From NCBI RefSeq assembly GCF_001547525.1, contig NZ_LNJP01000004.1, forward strand, positions 248,001 to 312,000: DNA of 64,000 nt. The letters are read 5' to 3'. Below, in pieces: positions 27,944 through 37,884 of the stretch. Made by a program: the position numbers and the translations under genes. Source of the stretch: Burkholderia anthina (GTDB lineage: Bacteria > Pseudomonadota > Gammaproteobacteria > Burkholderiales > Burkholderiaceae). Numbering within the stretch: the first letter of the stretch is position 1; each line of letters opens with the position of its first letter. The notes beneath the pieces are model-generated. The model was not told the origin of the DNA. It saw only the letters and a program-made list of their open reading frames with translations, and did no database searches.

Positions 27944-28906
27944 ATGAGCATCTTGGGAATCGAGCAGATCACGTACGGTGTCGACGACCTCGCCACCTGC
28001 CGGCGCTTTTTCGCCGACTGGGGCTTGAAGGAAGTCGCGCACGACGACACCCGCGCCCGTTTCGAAACGCTGAACGGCTGCACCGTGCTGGTCGTGCGGG
28101 CCGACGATCCGTCGCTGCCGCCCGCATTCGAAGCCGGCCCGACGCTGCGTGAAGTCACGTGGGGCGTCGCGACGCGGCAGGAACTCGACGCGCTGCGCAC
28201 GAAGCTCGCCGGCCAGCCCGGCTATTACGCGCAGGAGGATGCGGTCGGCTGCATCGATCCGAACGGGATGGCGATCCGCGTCGAAGTCACGCGCAAGCGC
28301 GCACTCGACATCACGGGCTCGCCGTCGAACGTGTGGGGCCAGACGCTGCGCGTCGACCAGCCGAGCCCGATCTATGCGCGCGCGGAGCCGGTCGAGGTCG
28401 GGCACGTCGTGTTCTTCACGAACTGCCTCGACGCGCAGGAAACGTTCTATCACGAACTGCTCGGCTTCGAGACGTCGGACCGTTACCCGGGCCGCGGTGC
28501 GTTCATGCGCTGCGCGCCGCACGGCGGCCATCACGACCTGTTCCTGCTCGCGCTGCCGAATGGAAAACGCGGCCTGAACCACGTCGCGTTCACCGTGCGC
28601 GACATCCACGAAGTGTTCGGCGGCGGCATGCACATCGACCGCTGCGGCTGGCAAACGCAGCTCGGCCCGGGGCGTCATCCGGTGTCGTCCGCGTACTTCT
28701 GGTACTTCCAGAACCCGGCCGGCGCATTGATCGAGTACTACGCGGACGAGGACGTGCTCACGCCCGAGTGGCAGCCGCGCGAATTCGAGCCGGGCCCGAC
28801 CGTGTTCGCCGAATGGGCCGTCGACGGCGGCCTCGACGGCAACACGCGCCGGCAGAAGAACGCGAAGGCGCCGGAAGGCAAGTTCATGACGGAGCGGAAA
28901 TCGTGA
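27944..28906 (+). CDS. Two-domain VOC dioxygenase, type I extradiol-like
   Basis: A 320-residue protein made of two VOC modules (about 5-120 and 150-270), the layout of catechol 2,3-dioxygenases. Candidate Fe(II) ligands lie in the second module: H153 (VGHVVFFT), H213 (LNHVAFTV) and E264 (LIEYYAD), with a spacing close to that of BphC. It should open a catechol-like ring next to the hydroxyls, completing the Rieske-initiated route. The acidic, lysine-rich C-terminal tail of about 40 residues extends beyond the fold. The stop overlaps the reductase start as GTGA. Confidence 0.88.
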   Translation: MSILGIEQITYGVDDLATCRRFFADWGLKEVAHDDTRARFETLNGCTVLVVRADDPSLPPAFEAGPTLREVTWGVATRQELDALRTKLAGQPGYYAQEDAVGCIDPNGMAIRVEVTRKRALDITGSPSNVWGQTLRVDQPSPIYARAEPVEVGHVVFFTNCLDAQETFYHELLGFETSDRYPGRGAFMRCAPHGGHHDLFLLALPNGKRGLNHVAFTVRDIHEVFGGGMHIDRCGWQTQLGPGRHPVSSAYFWYFQNPAGALIEYYADEDVLTPEWQPREFEPGPTVFAEWAVDGGLDGNTRRQKNAKAPEGKFMTERKS

Positions 28907-30147
28907 GCGAAACGAACTCGCAGGAATCGGCCGCGCCGGGCACGGTCGTCGTGATCGGCGGCGGCCAGGCGGCCGGCTGGGTGCTGAAGACGCTGCGCGC
29001 GGAAGGCTTCGCGGGCCGCCTGGTGATGATCGCCGACGAGCCGCATCTGCCGTACGAGCGCCCGCCGCTGTCGAAGGCCGTGCTGGCCGGCGACGCCGAC
29101 ATCGAAACCGTGCGCGTCGTGCGCCCCGACGAATTCGATGCGCTGAACGTCGAAGCGTGGCAGCCGGAACGCGCGGCGTCGATCGATCGCGCGCGCCGCG
29201 TGGTGAAGACCGAAAGCAGCCGCGAGATCGCATACGACCGGCTCGTGATCGCGACCGGCGGCACGTCGCGCCGCTTGCCCGATGCGCTCGTCAACACGCC
29301 GAACCTGCATTACCTGCGCACGCTCGACGAAGCGGCCGCGCTCGGCGAGAAGCTGCGCGCGAGCCGGCGCGTGCTCGTGATCGGCGGCGGCTGGATCGGC
29401 CTCGAAGTCGCGGCAACGGCGCGCAAGCTCGGCGTCGATGCGATCGTGGTCGAAGGTGCGCCGCGCCTGTGCGGCCGTTCGGTGCCGCAGATCGTGTCGG
29501 ACTTCCTGCTCGACCTGCATCGTTCGAACGGTGTCGAGGTGCGCACGGGCGCGGCGCTCGCGTCGCTCGACCCGCAGCCGGACGACGCGTCGAAGGTACG
29601 CGCGACGCTTGCCGACGGCACGACGATCGACGCCGATTTCGCGGTGGCCGGCATCGGCCTCGCGCTGAACGTGTCGCTCGCGAGCGACGCGGGGCTCGCG
29701 ATCGACGACGGCATCGTCGTCGACGAATACGGCGCGACCAGCGATCCGGCGATCTTCGCGTGCGGCGACGTCGCGAACCATCACAACGGCTGGCTGAAGC
29801 GGCGCGTGCGGCTCGAATCGTGGGCCAACGCGCAGAACCAGGCGATCGCGGCGGCGAAGGCCGTGCTCGGCGTACGCGCGCCGTATGCGGAGATTCCGTG
29901 GTTCTGGTCCGATCAGTACGACGTGAACCTGCAGATCCTCGGCGATCTGCCGGCCGATGCGCAGCTCGTCGTGCGCGGCGATCTCGCCGCGCGCCGTGCG
30001 ACGCTGTTTTTCGTTGGCGACGGGCATGTGAGAGGTGTCGTCGCGGTGAACAACGCGCGTGAGTTGAAGCTCGCGCGCAAGTGGATGAACCAGGGCCGGG
30101 CGGTGGATACGGAAGCTCTGGCAGACACGACCCAGGCGCTTGCCTGA
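28903..30147 (+). CDS. FAD-dependent ferredoxin reductase
   Basis: A 414-residue flavoprotein from GTG 28903. Motifs: FAD-binding VVIGGGQAAGWV, the NAD(H)-binding VLVIGGGWIGLEVAATA, the ATG hinge (VIATGGTSR) and the second FAD motif AIFACGDVANH, with a C-terminal reductase domain (RLESWANAQNQAIAAA; SDQYDVNLQILG). This is the BphA4/putidaredoxin-reductase family that transfers electrons from NADH to Rieske ferredoxins. With the genes at 18149 and 18841 it completes a three-component oxygenase, although it is encoded 10 kb downstream of its partners. Confidence 0.93.
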   Translation: MSETNSQESAAPGTVVVIGGGQAAGWVLKTLRAEGFAGRLVMIADEPHLPYERPPLSKAVLAGDADIETVRVVRPDEFDALNVEAWQPERAASIDRARRVVKTESSREIAYDRLVIATGGTSRRLPDALVNTPNLHYLRTLDEAAALGEKLRASRRVLVIGGGWIGLEVAATARKLGVDAIVVEGAPRLCGRSVPQIVSDFLLDLHRSNGVEVRTGAALASLDPQPDDASKVRATLADGTTIDADFAVAGIGLALNVSLASDAGLAIDDGIVVDEYGATSDPAIFACGDVANHHNGWLKRRVRLESWANAQNQAIAAAKAVLGVRAPYAEIPWFWSDQYDVNLQILGDLPADAQLVVRGDLAARRATLFFVGDGHVRGVVAVNNARELKLARKWMNQGRAVDTEALADTTQALA

Positions 30148-30185
30148 CCGGTCCAACCCGGAAAGAGATCCAGGAGATACCCCGC

Positions 30186-31586
30186 ATGAGCACTTTCGAC
30201 AACGTCGTGGCCGGCAGGGCCACGATGGAAGCTGCCGCCGCCACGCCCGGTGCGATCATCGCGCGGCTCGAGCGGTTGCCGGCCAACGCGATGCAGATCC
30301 GTGCGCGCGTGCTGATCGGCACCGCGACGTTCTTCGACGGCTTCGACGTGATCACGATCGCGGCGACGCTGCCGCTGCTGATTCATAAATGGGGGCTGTC
30401 GCCGACGCAGATCGGCATGCTGATCGCGTCCGGCGCGATCGGCCAGTTGATCGGCGCCTTCCTGTTTCCCGCGCTCGCGGAAAAGCACGGCCGCGTGAAG
30501 GCGATCGCGTGGAGTTCGGCGGTGATCGGGATCACGAGCATCGCGTGCGGCTTCGCGCCGACGTTCGAGGTGTTCGTGCTGCTGCGGATCCTGCAGGGGC
30601 TCGGGCTCGGCGGCGAATTGCCGGTCGCCGCGACGTACATCAACGAGATCACGCGCGCGCATGGCCGCGGCCGCTTCGTGCTGCTGTACGAGATCGTGTT
30701 CCCGATCGGCCTGCTCGTGTCGATGGCGCTCGGCGCGTGGCTCGTGCCGCGCTTCGGCTGGGAGATCATGTACTTCGTCGGCGGGCTGCCGCTGCTTCTG
30801 TCGCTCGTGCTCACGCATCTCGTGCCGGAGTCGCCGCGCTGGCTCGCGTCGCGCGGGCGGCTCGCGGAGGCCGGGCGTGCGGTCGGCGCGTTCGAGGAAT
30901 CGGTGCGCGGCGAGTTGCCGCCGGCCACGCAGGCGGCCGCGTTCGACGAGATGGTGCGTCAGCATCCGAAGCGCAGGATGAGCGACCTGTTCAGCGCCGC
31001 GTATCGCAAGCGCACGCTCGCGGTGGCGACGCTGTGGGCGACCTGCGGGTTCATCCAGTACGGGCTGTCGACCTGGCTGCCGACGATCTACAAGAACTTC
31101 TATCACGCGCCGCTGCAGCTCGCGCTGAACCTCGCGGTGATCGGCTCGGTGATGGGCGTGCTCGGGTCGCTGGCCTCCGCGCTGCTGGTCGACAAGCTCG
31201 GCCGCAAGCCGGTGATCGTGTGGTCGTTCGTGCTGTGCGCGCTGTCGCTGGCGTTCGCGGGCATCTATCACGCGTCGTCGGTGTATGTGGTCGCGACTTT
31301 CTGCTCGCTGTCGCTCGGGCTGATGGCGTCGGGCTTCATTACCGCGTACGTCTATACGCCGGAGCAGTATCCGACGAGCATCCGCGCGTCGGGCTGCGGG
31401 CTCGGCAGCGCGTGGCTGAAGATCGCGTCGTTCGCGGCGCCGATGATCGTGCCGCACGCGATCATCGGCGGGAACCTCGCGCCGGCGTTCTACCTGATCG
31501 GCATCGTGCCGCTGATCGCGGCGGCGACCGTGCACTTCGTCGGGATCGAGACGAAGGGGAAGGTGCTGGAGGCGCTCGAGGCGTAA
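30186..31586 (+). CDS. MFS transporter, aromatic acid:H+ symporter (AAHS) type
   Basis: A 466-residue, 12-helix inner-membrane transporter from ATG 30186 with GGAG upstream. The first helix has the family Asp motif TATFFDGFDVITIAATLP. The loop 2-3 motif is LFPALAEKHGRVKAIAW, and VPESPRWLASRGR follows helix 6, as in sugar/aromatic-acid permeases. It likely imports the aromatic substrate after passage through the porin at 16625. It is the last gene of the operon, followed by a strong terminator. Confidence 0.93.
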   Translation: MSTFDNVVAGRATMEAAAATPGAIIARLERLPANAMQIRARVLIGTATFFDGFDVITIAATLPLLIHKWGLSPTQIGMLIASGAIGQLIGAFLFPALAEKHGRVKAIAWSSAVIGITSIACGFAPTFEVFVLLRILQGLGLGGELPVAATYINEITRAHGRGRFVLLYEIVFPIGLLVSMALGAWLVPRFGWEIMYFVGGLPLLLSLVLTHLVPESPRWLASRGRLAEAGRAVGAFEESVRGELPPATQAAAFDEMVRQHPKRRMSDLFSAAYRKRTLAVATLWATCGFIQYGLSTWLPTIYKNFYHAPLQLALNLAVIGSVMGVLGSLASALLVDKLGRKPVIVWSFVLCALSLAFAGIYHASSVYVVATFCSLSLGLMASGFITAYVYTPEQYPTSIRASGCGLGSAWLKIASFAAPMIVPHAIIGGNLAPAFYLIGIVPLIAAATVHFVGIETKGKVLEALEA

Positions 31587-31617
31587 GCGTGGCCGGCAGT
31601 CACAGTTCAGGTACTCG

Positions 31618-31646
31618 GGCCCGGGGATGTTCCCCGGGCCTTTTTT
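31618..31646 (+). terminator. Terminator of the Rieske operon
   Basis: Stem GGCCCGGGGA / TCCCCGGGCC, three-base loop, followed by six T. About 30 bp after the transporter stop. Confidence 0.92.
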
Positions 31647-31755
31647 ATTTCGCGGCGGTCCGTCGTTCCATGTCGAGCGCTGCCAACGGGCGCCATGGTT
31701 ACCGCACGGCTCACGTGTTCTAATTCACGGTCCCGATTTTCATCAGACCGTTGCC

Positions 31756-32307
31756 ATGCCCCTGTTCGAACCCGTCACGCTGAATACGTCCCGCCTCGTC
31801 CTGCGGCCCCTTCGCGACGCCGACGCACATGCTTTCTTCGAGATCTGGTCCGATGCGGAGGCGATGCGCTACTTCTCGTTCTCGCCGATGACGCAGCTCG
31901 AACAGGCCGAGGCGCGCGTCGCGCGCAACGTGCAGACCGCCGCGAGCGGGGAGAGCCTGACCTGCGTGCTCGAACTGCGGGAGACTGGCGAAGCGCTCGG
32001 CGAATGCGCGCTGTTCCATGCGAACGCGCAGTGCCGGCGCGCGGAGATCGGCTTCAGCCTGCGGCGCAGGTTCTGGGGCGGCGGCTACATGCGCGAAGCG
32101 GCGTCGGCCATGATCGATCATGCCTTCGCCACGCTGCGACTGAACCGCCTCGAAGCCGATATCGATCCGCGCAATGCCGCGTCGGCGCGGCTGCTCGAAC
32201 GGCTCGGCTTCGTGCGGGAAGGGCTGCTGCGCGAACGCTGGATCGTCGGCGACGAAGTGTCGGACAGTGCGCTGTACGGGTTGCTGGCGCGCGAGCGTCG
32301 CGCGTAA
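31756..32307 (+). CDS. GNAT N-acetyltransferase (RimJ/RimL-like)
   Basis: A 183-residue acyltransferase from ATG 31756 (MPLFEPVTLNTSRLVLRPLR). RimJ-type landmarks are the opening LVLRPLRDADAHAFF, the acetyl-CoA loop region RRRFWGGGYMREAASAMIDH and the C-terminal NAASARLLERLGFVREGLLR. It may acetylate a protein N-terminus or a small molecule; the substrate is not evident. Independent of the upstream operon, as a terminator intervenes. Confidence 0.9.
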   Translation: MPLFEPVTLNTSRLVLRPLRDADAHAFFEIWSDAEAMRYFSFSPMTQLEQAEARVARNVQTAASGESLTCVLELRETGEALGECALFHANAQCRRAEIGFSLRRRFWGGGYMREAASAMIDHAFATLRLNRLEADIDPRNAASARLLERLGFVREGLLRERWIVGDEVSDSALYGLLARERRA

Positions 32308-32381
32308 ACGGCCGGCTTGCCGGATTCACCGGGCGAACGTACGCTTGGTCGATATCACGGTCCACCCACCGGTTATCGACC

Positions 32382-32783
32382 ATGCAAGCTCATCCTCTGC
32401 GTCTTTCCCCCGGCGACGATTTGCGCGGCGCGATCGAGCTGGCGTTGCGCCGCCACGACTCGCACGCGGCCTTCGTGATCCAGGGCATCGGCAGCCTGAA
32501 CGTCGCGCAGTTGCGTTTCGCCGGCGCCGATCAGCCGACCGAACTGCGCGGCGACCTCGAAATCCTGACGCTGGCCGGCTCGGTGTCGCCGGACGGCGCG
32601 CATCTGCATATGTCGATCTCGGATGCAGCCGGCCGCGTGACGGGCGGCCACGTCGCGAGCGGCTGCTTGGTGCGCACGACGGCCGAGATCCTGCTCGCGC
32701 TGCTGCCCGCGCATCGTTTTTCGCGCGAGCCCGATGCGGACACCGGTTTCAACGAACTGGTGATTCGGAGCGCGCCTTCGTGA
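32382..32783 (+). CDS. PPC/DUF296-domain DNA-binding-like protein
   Basis: A 133-residue protein from ATG 32382. It fits the single-domain bacterial PPC (DUF296) family: VIQGIGSLNVAQLRF, the central LEILTLAGSVS, then DGAHLHMSISDAAGRVTGGH with clustered His residues that may bind a metal, and the C-terminal FSREPDADTGFNELVI. Bacterial members form trimers and their function is unclear; in plants the domain accompanies AT-hooks, which are absent here. It shares direction with the GNAT gene 75 bp upstream. Confidence 0.85.
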   Translation: MQAHPLRLSPGDDLRGAIELALRRHDSHAAFVIQGIGSLNVAQLRFAGADQPTELRGDLEILTLAGSVSPDGAHLHMSISDAAGRVTGGHVASGCLVRTTAEILLALLPAHRFSREPDADTGFNELVIRSAPS

Positions 32784-32846
32784 GCGGGGTGGCGACGCCG
32801 CATCGACACCGCGATGCGCCGATCGCTGCGTCCTTTCCGCCCGCAT

Positions 32847-32883
32847 AAAAAAGGCGCCGCGGCCATTCGGCCCGCGGCGCCTT
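32847..32883 (-). terminator. Terminator of acnB
   Basis: Stem AAGGCGCCGCGG / CCGCGGCGCCTT around a short loop. The reverse strand ends in a run of T, so it terminates acnB transcription. Confidence 0.88.
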
Positions 32884-32929
32884 GCGGTGCGCGGCGACGT
32901 CGACCACCCGCCGCCGCCCGGTTGCGCGC

Positions 32930-35515
32930 TTAGATCTGCACGGTGTCGGCGACTTCCTTGAAGTCCTCGATCTGGTCGAAGTTCATGTACTGATAGATCT
33001 TGTCGCCGTTCGCGGTGAGCACGCCCATGTCGGCCATGTACTCTTCCTTGGTCGGGATCTTGCCCAGACGCGAGCAGATCGCCGCCAGTTCCGCCGAGCC
33101 GAGGTACACGTTCGTGTTCTTGCCGAGGCGGTTCGGGAAGTTGCGGGTCGACGTCGACATCACCGTCGCGCCTTCGCGCACCTGCGCCTGGTTACCCATG
33201 CACAGCGAGCAGCCCGGCATTTCGGTGCGGGCGCCGGCCGTGCCGAACACGCCGTAGTGGCCTTCTTCCGTCAATTGCTTCTGGTCCATCTTGGTCGGCG
33301 GCGCGACCCACAGCTTGACCGGAATGTCGCGCTTGCCTTCCAGCAGCTTCGACGCGGCGCGGAAGTGACCGATATTGGTCATGCACGAGCCGATGAACAC
33401 TTCGTCGATCTTCGCACCGGCGACGTCGGACAGCGTCTTCACGTCGTCCGGATCGTTCGGGCACGCGACGATCGGCTCGTGGATGTCGGCGAGGTCGATT
33501 TCGATGACGGCCGCGTATTCGGCGTCGGCGTCCGGCGCGAGCAGTTGCGGGTCGGCCAGCCACTGTTCCATCGCCGCGATCCGGCGCTGCAGGCTGCGCG
33601 GATCCTGGTAGCCCTGCGCGATCATCCACTTGAGCAGCGTGATGTTGCTGTTCAGGTATTCGATGATCGGCTCCTTGTTCAGGCGCACCGTGCAACCGGC
33701 AGCCGAACGCTCGGCGGACGCGTCGGACAGCTCGAACGCTTGCTCGACCTTGAGGTCGGGCAGGCCTTCGATCTCGAGAATGCGGCCCGAGAAGATGTTC
33801 TTCTTGCCTTGCTTCGCGACCGTCAGCATGCCTTGCTTGATCGCGTACAGCGGAATCGCGTTGACGAGGTCACGCAGCGTGACGCCAGGCTGCATCTTGC
33901 CCTTGAAGCGGACCAGCACCGATTCCGGCATGTCGAGCGGCATCGTGCCGGTGGCGGCCGCGAATGCGACGAGGCCCGAGCCTGCCGGGAAGCTGATGCC
34001 GATCGGGAAGCGCGTGTGCGAATCGCCGCCGGTGCCGACGGTGTCGGGCAGCAGCATGCGGTTCAGCCACGAGTGGATCACGCCGTCGCCCGGGCGCAGC
34101 GCGATGCCGCCGCGCGTGCTGATGAAGTTCGGCAGCGTCTGGTGCGTCTTCACGTCAACCGGCTTCGGGTACGCGGCGGTGTGGCAGAACGACTGCATCA
34201 CGAGGTCGGCCGAGAAGCCGAGGCACGCGAGGTCCTTCAGTTCGTCGCGGGTCATCGGGCCGGTGGTGTCCTGCGAGCCGACCGAGGTCATCTTCGGTTC
34301 GCAGTACGTGCCCGGGCGCACGCCCTGGCCTTCCGGCAGACCGCATGCGCGGCCGACCATCTTCTGCGCGAGCGAGAAGCCCTTGCCGCTGTCGGCCGGC
34401 TGGTGCGGCAGGCGGAACAGCGTCGACGGCGGCAGGCCCAGCGCTTCACGCGCCTTCGCGGTCAGGCCGCGGCCGATGATCAGCGGAATGCGGCCGCCGG
34501 CGCGCACTTCGTCGAACAGCACGTCGGACTTCACCTGGAATTCGGCGATGACCTTGCCGTCCTTCAGCGCCTTGCCTTCGTACGGGCGCAGTTCGACCAC
34601 GTCGCCCATGTTCATCTGCGACACGTCGAGCTCGATCGGCAGCGCGCCGGCGTCTTCCATCGTGTTGTAGAAGATCGGGGCGATCTTGCCGCCGAGGCAC
34701 ACGCCGCCGAAGCGCTTGTTCGGCACGAACGGGATGTCCTCGCCGGTGAACCACAGCACCGAGTTGGTGGCCGACTTGCGCGAGGAGCCGGTGCCGACCA
34801 CGTCGCCGACGTACGCGACCAGGTGGCCCTTTTCCTTCAGCGATTCGATGAACTTGACGGGGCCGCGCTTGCCGTCTTCTTCCGGCGTGATGCCCGGGCG
34901 CGCGTTCTTCAGCATCGCCAGCGCGTGCATCGGGATGTCGGGGCGGGTGGTGGCGTCCGGCGCAGGCGACAGGTCGTCGGTATTGGTTTCGCCCGTGACC
35001 TTGAAGACGGTGATGGTCAGGCTTTCCGGCACTTCCGGACGGCTCGTGAACCATTCGGCATCGGCCCAGCTCTGCAGCACGGCCTTCGCGTGCGCGTTGC
35101 CCTTGTCGGCGAGTTCCTTCACGTCATGGAACTGGTCGAACATCAGCAGGGTTTTCTTCAGCGCGTCGGCGGCGACCGCGGCGACGGCTTCGTCGGACAG
35201 CAGCTCGATCAGCGGCTGGATGTTGTAGCCGCCGAGCATCGTGCCGAGGAGTTCGGTCGCGCGCGCCCGCGAGATCAGCGGGCAGGCGGTCTCGCCCTTG
35301 GCCACGGCGGCCAGGAAGCCGGCCTTCACGCGGGCGGCTTCGTCGACGCCGGCCGGCACGCGATGGGTGATCAGGTCGAGCAGCGTCTGCTCTTCGCCGG
35401 CGGGCGGGTTCGTCAGCAATTCGACCAGTTCGGCGGTTTGCTGAGCCGTCAGCGGCAGGGGAGGAATACCGAGCGCGGCGCGGGCGGCCACGTGAGCACG
35501 AAAGTTTTCAAGCAT
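32930..35515 (-). CDS. acnB: Aconitate hydratase B
   Basis: A TCA-cycle enzyme that interconverts citrate and isocitrate through cis-aconitate, and in many bacteria also 2-methylisocitrate. The 861-residue protein is the AcnB type with an N-terminal HEAT-like domain ([20 protein letters not shown] onward). Cluster and active-site signatures include [33 protein letters not shown] and [14 protein letters not shown], whose Cys residues bind the 4Fe-4S cluster. Length and ends match the family. It is monocistronic, with a terminator behind and a marked repeat operator about 110 bp upstream. Confidence 0.97.
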   Translation of the reverse strand: MLENFRAHVAARAALGIPPLPLTAQQTAELVELLTNPPAGEEQTLLDLITHRVPAGVDEAARVKAGFLAAVAKGETACPLISRARATELLGTMLGGYNIQPLIELLSDEAVAAVAADALKKTLLMFDQFHDVKELADKGNAHAKAVLQSWADAEWFTSRPEVPESLTITVFKVTGETNTDDLSPAPDATTRPDIPMHALAMLKNARPGITPEEDGKRGPVKFIESLKEKGHLVAYVGDVVGTGSSRKSATNSVLWFTGEDIPFVPNKRFGGVCLGGKIAPIFYNTMEDAGALPIELDVSQMNMGDVVELRPYEGKALKDGKVIAEFQVKSDVLFDEVRAGGRIPLIIGRGLTAKAREALGLPPSTLFRLPHQPADSGKGFSLAQKMVGRACGLPEGQGVRPGTYCEPKMTSVGSQDTTGPMTRDELKDLACLGFSADLVMQSFCHTAAYPKPVDVKTHQTLPNFISTRGGIALRPGDGVIHSWLNRMLLPDTVGTGGDSHTRFPIGISFPAGSGLVAFAAATGTMPLDMPESVLVRFKGKMQPGVTLRDLVNAIPLYAIKQGMLTVAKQGKKNIFSGRILEIEGLPDLKVEQAFELSDASAERSAAGCTVRLNKEPIIEYLNSNITLLKWMIAQGYQDPRSLQRRIAAMEQWLADPQLLAPDADAEYAAVIEIDLADIHEPIVACPNDPDDVKTLSDVAGAKIDEVFIGSCMTNIGHFRAASKLLEGKRDIPVKLWVAPPTKMDQKQLTEEGHYGVFGTAGARTEMPGCSLCMGNQAQVREGATVMSTSTRNFPNRLGKNTNVYLGSAELAAICSRLGKIPTKEEYMADMGVLTANGDKIYQYMNFDQIEDFKEVADTVQI

Positions 35516-35907
35516 GGGGAGACCTGCTGATATTGCGTTGGAGGGGAAGGCCTTGCCGGCACTCCGGGGCTATTCCAGGCACTGCTTTGAGCGGGATTCT
35601 AGTCTCAATGGTCTGGAACGTCAAATGTCTTATGTCTTATATAAGACTTGGAGGTGTGAAAGACGGGGCGCGGCCGTATCGCGCAGCCGGCCTTGTCGGG
35701 CGGATGCTGGGGCGTCGGTTCAGGTCCGCCGGTGTCGCACATATCTGCACAAGCGCGCAGGAAACGGTACACACCGGGCGCGTTCGGGCCGCTACGCTTG
35801 CTGTCACGCGGCTTGCATCGAGTGTCGGAACGGGAGGCGGAGGTCGTCGCGCGCCTGTCGATCCGGCCCGGGCGGCAGCGATTCCCTTGACTCCGGCGAT
35901 CCACCAC
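35516..35907. other. Intergenic region upstream of acnB
   Basis: About 390 bp between divergent genes. It contains the GTCTTAT repeat array at 35627-35647; the rest shows nothing I can name. Confidence 0.6.
35627..35647. promoter_or_regulatory. Candidate operator upstream of acnB
   Basis: Two tandem copies of GTCTTAT (35627-35633, 35634-35640) followed at once by the inverted copy ATAAGAC (35641-35647). The last two form the perfect 14-bp palindrome GTCTTATATAAGAC. Likely a regulator site, GntR-type in appearance. Confidence 0.65.
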
Positions 35908-36672
35908 ATGCGCTCCAGAGACGCGATTTTCCTGATGATGGCGATCGTCGCGTCGCCGGCCGTTCACGCGGCCATGCCCGGCGACGAAACGCGGGATGCG
36001 GCGAGCCGGCCGGTCGCGCTGGTCTATCGCGGTCCTGCCGCGTGCGACGGGTGCGCCGAAACCATCGCCAGGCGCCTGCGGGAATCGGACCACCGGTTCC
36101 GGGTGATCTACGTGGGGCCGGCGGAAAAGCTCAAGATCACGCCCGCGGCGCTGGCCGGTGCGGCGCTCTACGTGCAGCCCGGCGGTGGGCAGGACATTCC
36201 CGGCGCGGCAGCCAGCATCGGCCGAAACGAAATGCGGGCCGTGCGGCGATACGTAGCGAACGGCGGCCGATATCTCGGACTGTGCATGGGCGCCTACCTG
36301 GCCGGCGCGCAGGGTTTCGGGCTGGTTGCCGGCGATATCGATGCCGAGGTCGGCCGGCCGGGTTCGACGCTTCACGGCATCGCCGACACGGTGACGCCGG
36401 TCGTCTGGCGCGGGAAAAAGCGCTGGATCTACTTTCAGGACGGCGCGAGGCTCCCGGTCGCGCCGATCGGTTCCGGCGGGATCGTGCTGGCGATCTACCC
36501 GAACAAGGACATCGCGGCGGCCACGTACCGCTACGGCAAAGGGCGCGTCGGCCTTGCCGGCCCGCATCCGGAGGCCGATGAAAGCTGGTATCGCCAGAAT
36601 GGTCTCGCGAACCCGGACGGCGTGGCGCCGGACCTGGCCTACGACCTGATCGACGCGACGATGAAGCCTTAG
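35908..36672 (+). CDS. Secreted BPL_N-like (class I glutaminase-fold) protein
   Basis: A 254-residue protein with a signal peptide (SRDAIFLMMAIVASPAVHA, cleavage about residue 22). The mature part resembles the N-terminal domain of eukaryotic biotin protein ligase, a relative of class I glutamine amidotransferases: VALVYRGPAACDGCAETIAR, then VQPGGGQDI and GGRYLGLCMGAYLAG with candidate nucleophile C126, and GPHPEADESWY with a possible catalytic His/Glu. Export of such a domain is unusual. The function is unknown; a periplasmic amidase or ligand-binding role are guesses. Confidence 0.8.
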   Translation: MRSRDAIFLMMAIVASPAVHAAMPGDETRDAASRPVALVYRGPAACDGCAETIARRLRESDHRFRVIYVGPAEKLKITPAALAGAALYVQPGGGQDIPGAAASIGRNEMRAVRRYVANGGRYLGLCMGAYLAGAQGFGLVAGDIDAEVGRPGSTLHGIADTVTPVVWRGKKRWIYFQDGARLPVAPIGSGGIVLAIYPNKDIAAATYRYGKGRVGLAGPHPEADESWYRQNGLANPDGVAPDLAYDLIDATMKP

Positions 36673-36696
36673 CGGAGTGGCCGCGGCGCGCGCGGT

Positions 36697-37170
36697 TTAT
36701 CGCCGTTTGGCGCGATACGCGTCGAGATTCTTCCGCGCCTGCGCGCGGATCGCGCGCTGCATGAAAGGCGTCCAGCCGAGCAGCGCGCCTTTCATCCCGA
36801 GCGCCTGACGCGCCCAGCGCCACAGGTCGAAATGGTCGCGATGCTCGACGATGCGTCCGTCGCGAAACCGGAAGCGCGCATCGATCCGGTTGACCACCAT
36901 TCGGCCGGTCGCGGCGAACCGGTAATGCGCGCTCCACTGCGCGCGCCCGGCCTGGCCGTCCGCGGCGACTTCGCCGAACGTCAGCGAGAATTCCTGCGCC
37001 CGCGCGACCAGCATCCGCCACATGTCGCGCGCGAGTTCGCCGCGCAGTTCGCTGAACGCGGGATCGCTGAACACGATGTCGTCGGCATAGCACGCGAGCA
37101 TCGCGTCGATGTCGCGCTGCTGAAAGGCCGTGTAGAAGCGCTGGATCAATGCGGTGTTCGGATCGGTCAT
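36697..37170 (-). CDS. NTF2-like/SnoaL-type protein
   Basis: A 157-residue protein from ATG 37170 (MTDPNTALIQRFYTAFQQRD). The cone-shaped NTF2-like fold is recognised from the opening helix, DAMLACYADDIVFSDPAFSEL, and the late strands RIDARFRFRDGRIVEHRDHFD. Members include isomerases, limonene-epoxide-hydrolase-like enzymes and binding proteins. The substrate is not known. A basic C-terminal helix (RAIRAQARKNLDAYRAKRR) extends past the domain. Confidence 0.85.
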   Translation of the reverse strand: MTDPNTALIQRFYTAFQQRDIDAMLACYADDIVFSDPAFSELRGELARDMWRMLVARAQEFSLTFGEVAADGQAGRAQWSAHYRFAATGRMVVNRIDARFRFRDGRIVEHRDHFDLWRWARQALGMKGALLGWTPFMQRAIRAQARKNLDAYRAKRR

Positions 37171-37321
37171 GTCGGGTATGAGTGCGCGGGGAGGCGGGTG
37201 GTGACGTTCGTCGAAACGTCGAACGGAAAAGCGGCGGCGGGCAGCGCGAGCCGACACCCGCGCGAGCCACGTCGAGCGCGGCCGGCTCGGGCGCGGCTGG
37301 TTTGCCGCCGGATGATACGCG

Positions 37322-37570
37322 TCAGCGGGCCGCCATCGCAACGTCCTGGCTGCTGCGTCCCGTCACCAGGCAGCCCGACATGAAGGCCTCGCTCTGGCTG
37401 CCGGCGGCGGCTTCGCCGAAGCCGCGGCCGAGCGCATCGGCCTTCACTTGCGCGGCGCCTTGCTCGCATGCGAGCGGGCTGGCGTCGCGGCCCTGCGCGT
37501 GCAGGATCGCGCGATCGCCGATGAGATAGGCCAGCAGTGCGAAAACGGCGATATGTACGGCTCGTCTCAT
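37322..37570 (-). CDS. Small secreted or membrane-tethered protein
   Basis: An 82-residue protein whose ATG is preceded by GAGGAG. A hydrophobic N-terminal segment (AVHIAVFALLAYLIGDRAIL) could be a signal peptide or anchor. The mature region has two Cys residues (LACEQG, MSGCLV) that could form a disulfide in the periplasm. I do not recognise a family. It is on the same strand as the NTF2-like gene, about 150 bp upstream of it. Confidence 0.65.
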   Translation of the reverse strand: MRRAVHIAVFALLAYLIGDRAILHAQGRDASPLACEQGAAQVKADALGRGFGEAAAGSQSEAFMSGCLVTGRSSQDVAMAAR

Positions 37571-37884
37571 GGTTCGTCTCCTCGTCGCTCAAGCGTAACG
37601 CGGACACGTTCGACGAAGCACTTGGGGCTTCCCCCGGTAAACGTCTGCTGAAAGCGGTGGCGGGGCAGGGCGATCCCGTCCTGTTTTTCCGCCGTTGCTG
37701 GAGAGGCGGGCAATGCGCGCGAGTTTGACGAATGTCAGGGTACGGGCGGGCGACGGCGGTCGCGCGGCCGTTCAAAGCGATAGCATGAATGCATGATTTG
37801 ACGGAACGCGATGCGGCGTCGACCCATCGGGTCCGGCAAGCAGGCAAATGTTGAATATCGCTGTCGAAATAGTGAGGAATCCAA
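37571..37884. other. Intergenic region, nothing recognised
   Basis: About 310 bp between divergent small genes; presumably both promoters. No repeat or operator stands out. Confidence 0.4.

Noticed and set aside
32882-35530. Open frame opposite acnB
   Set aside because: Its sequence is Arg/His-rich without structure and lies antisense to acnB.
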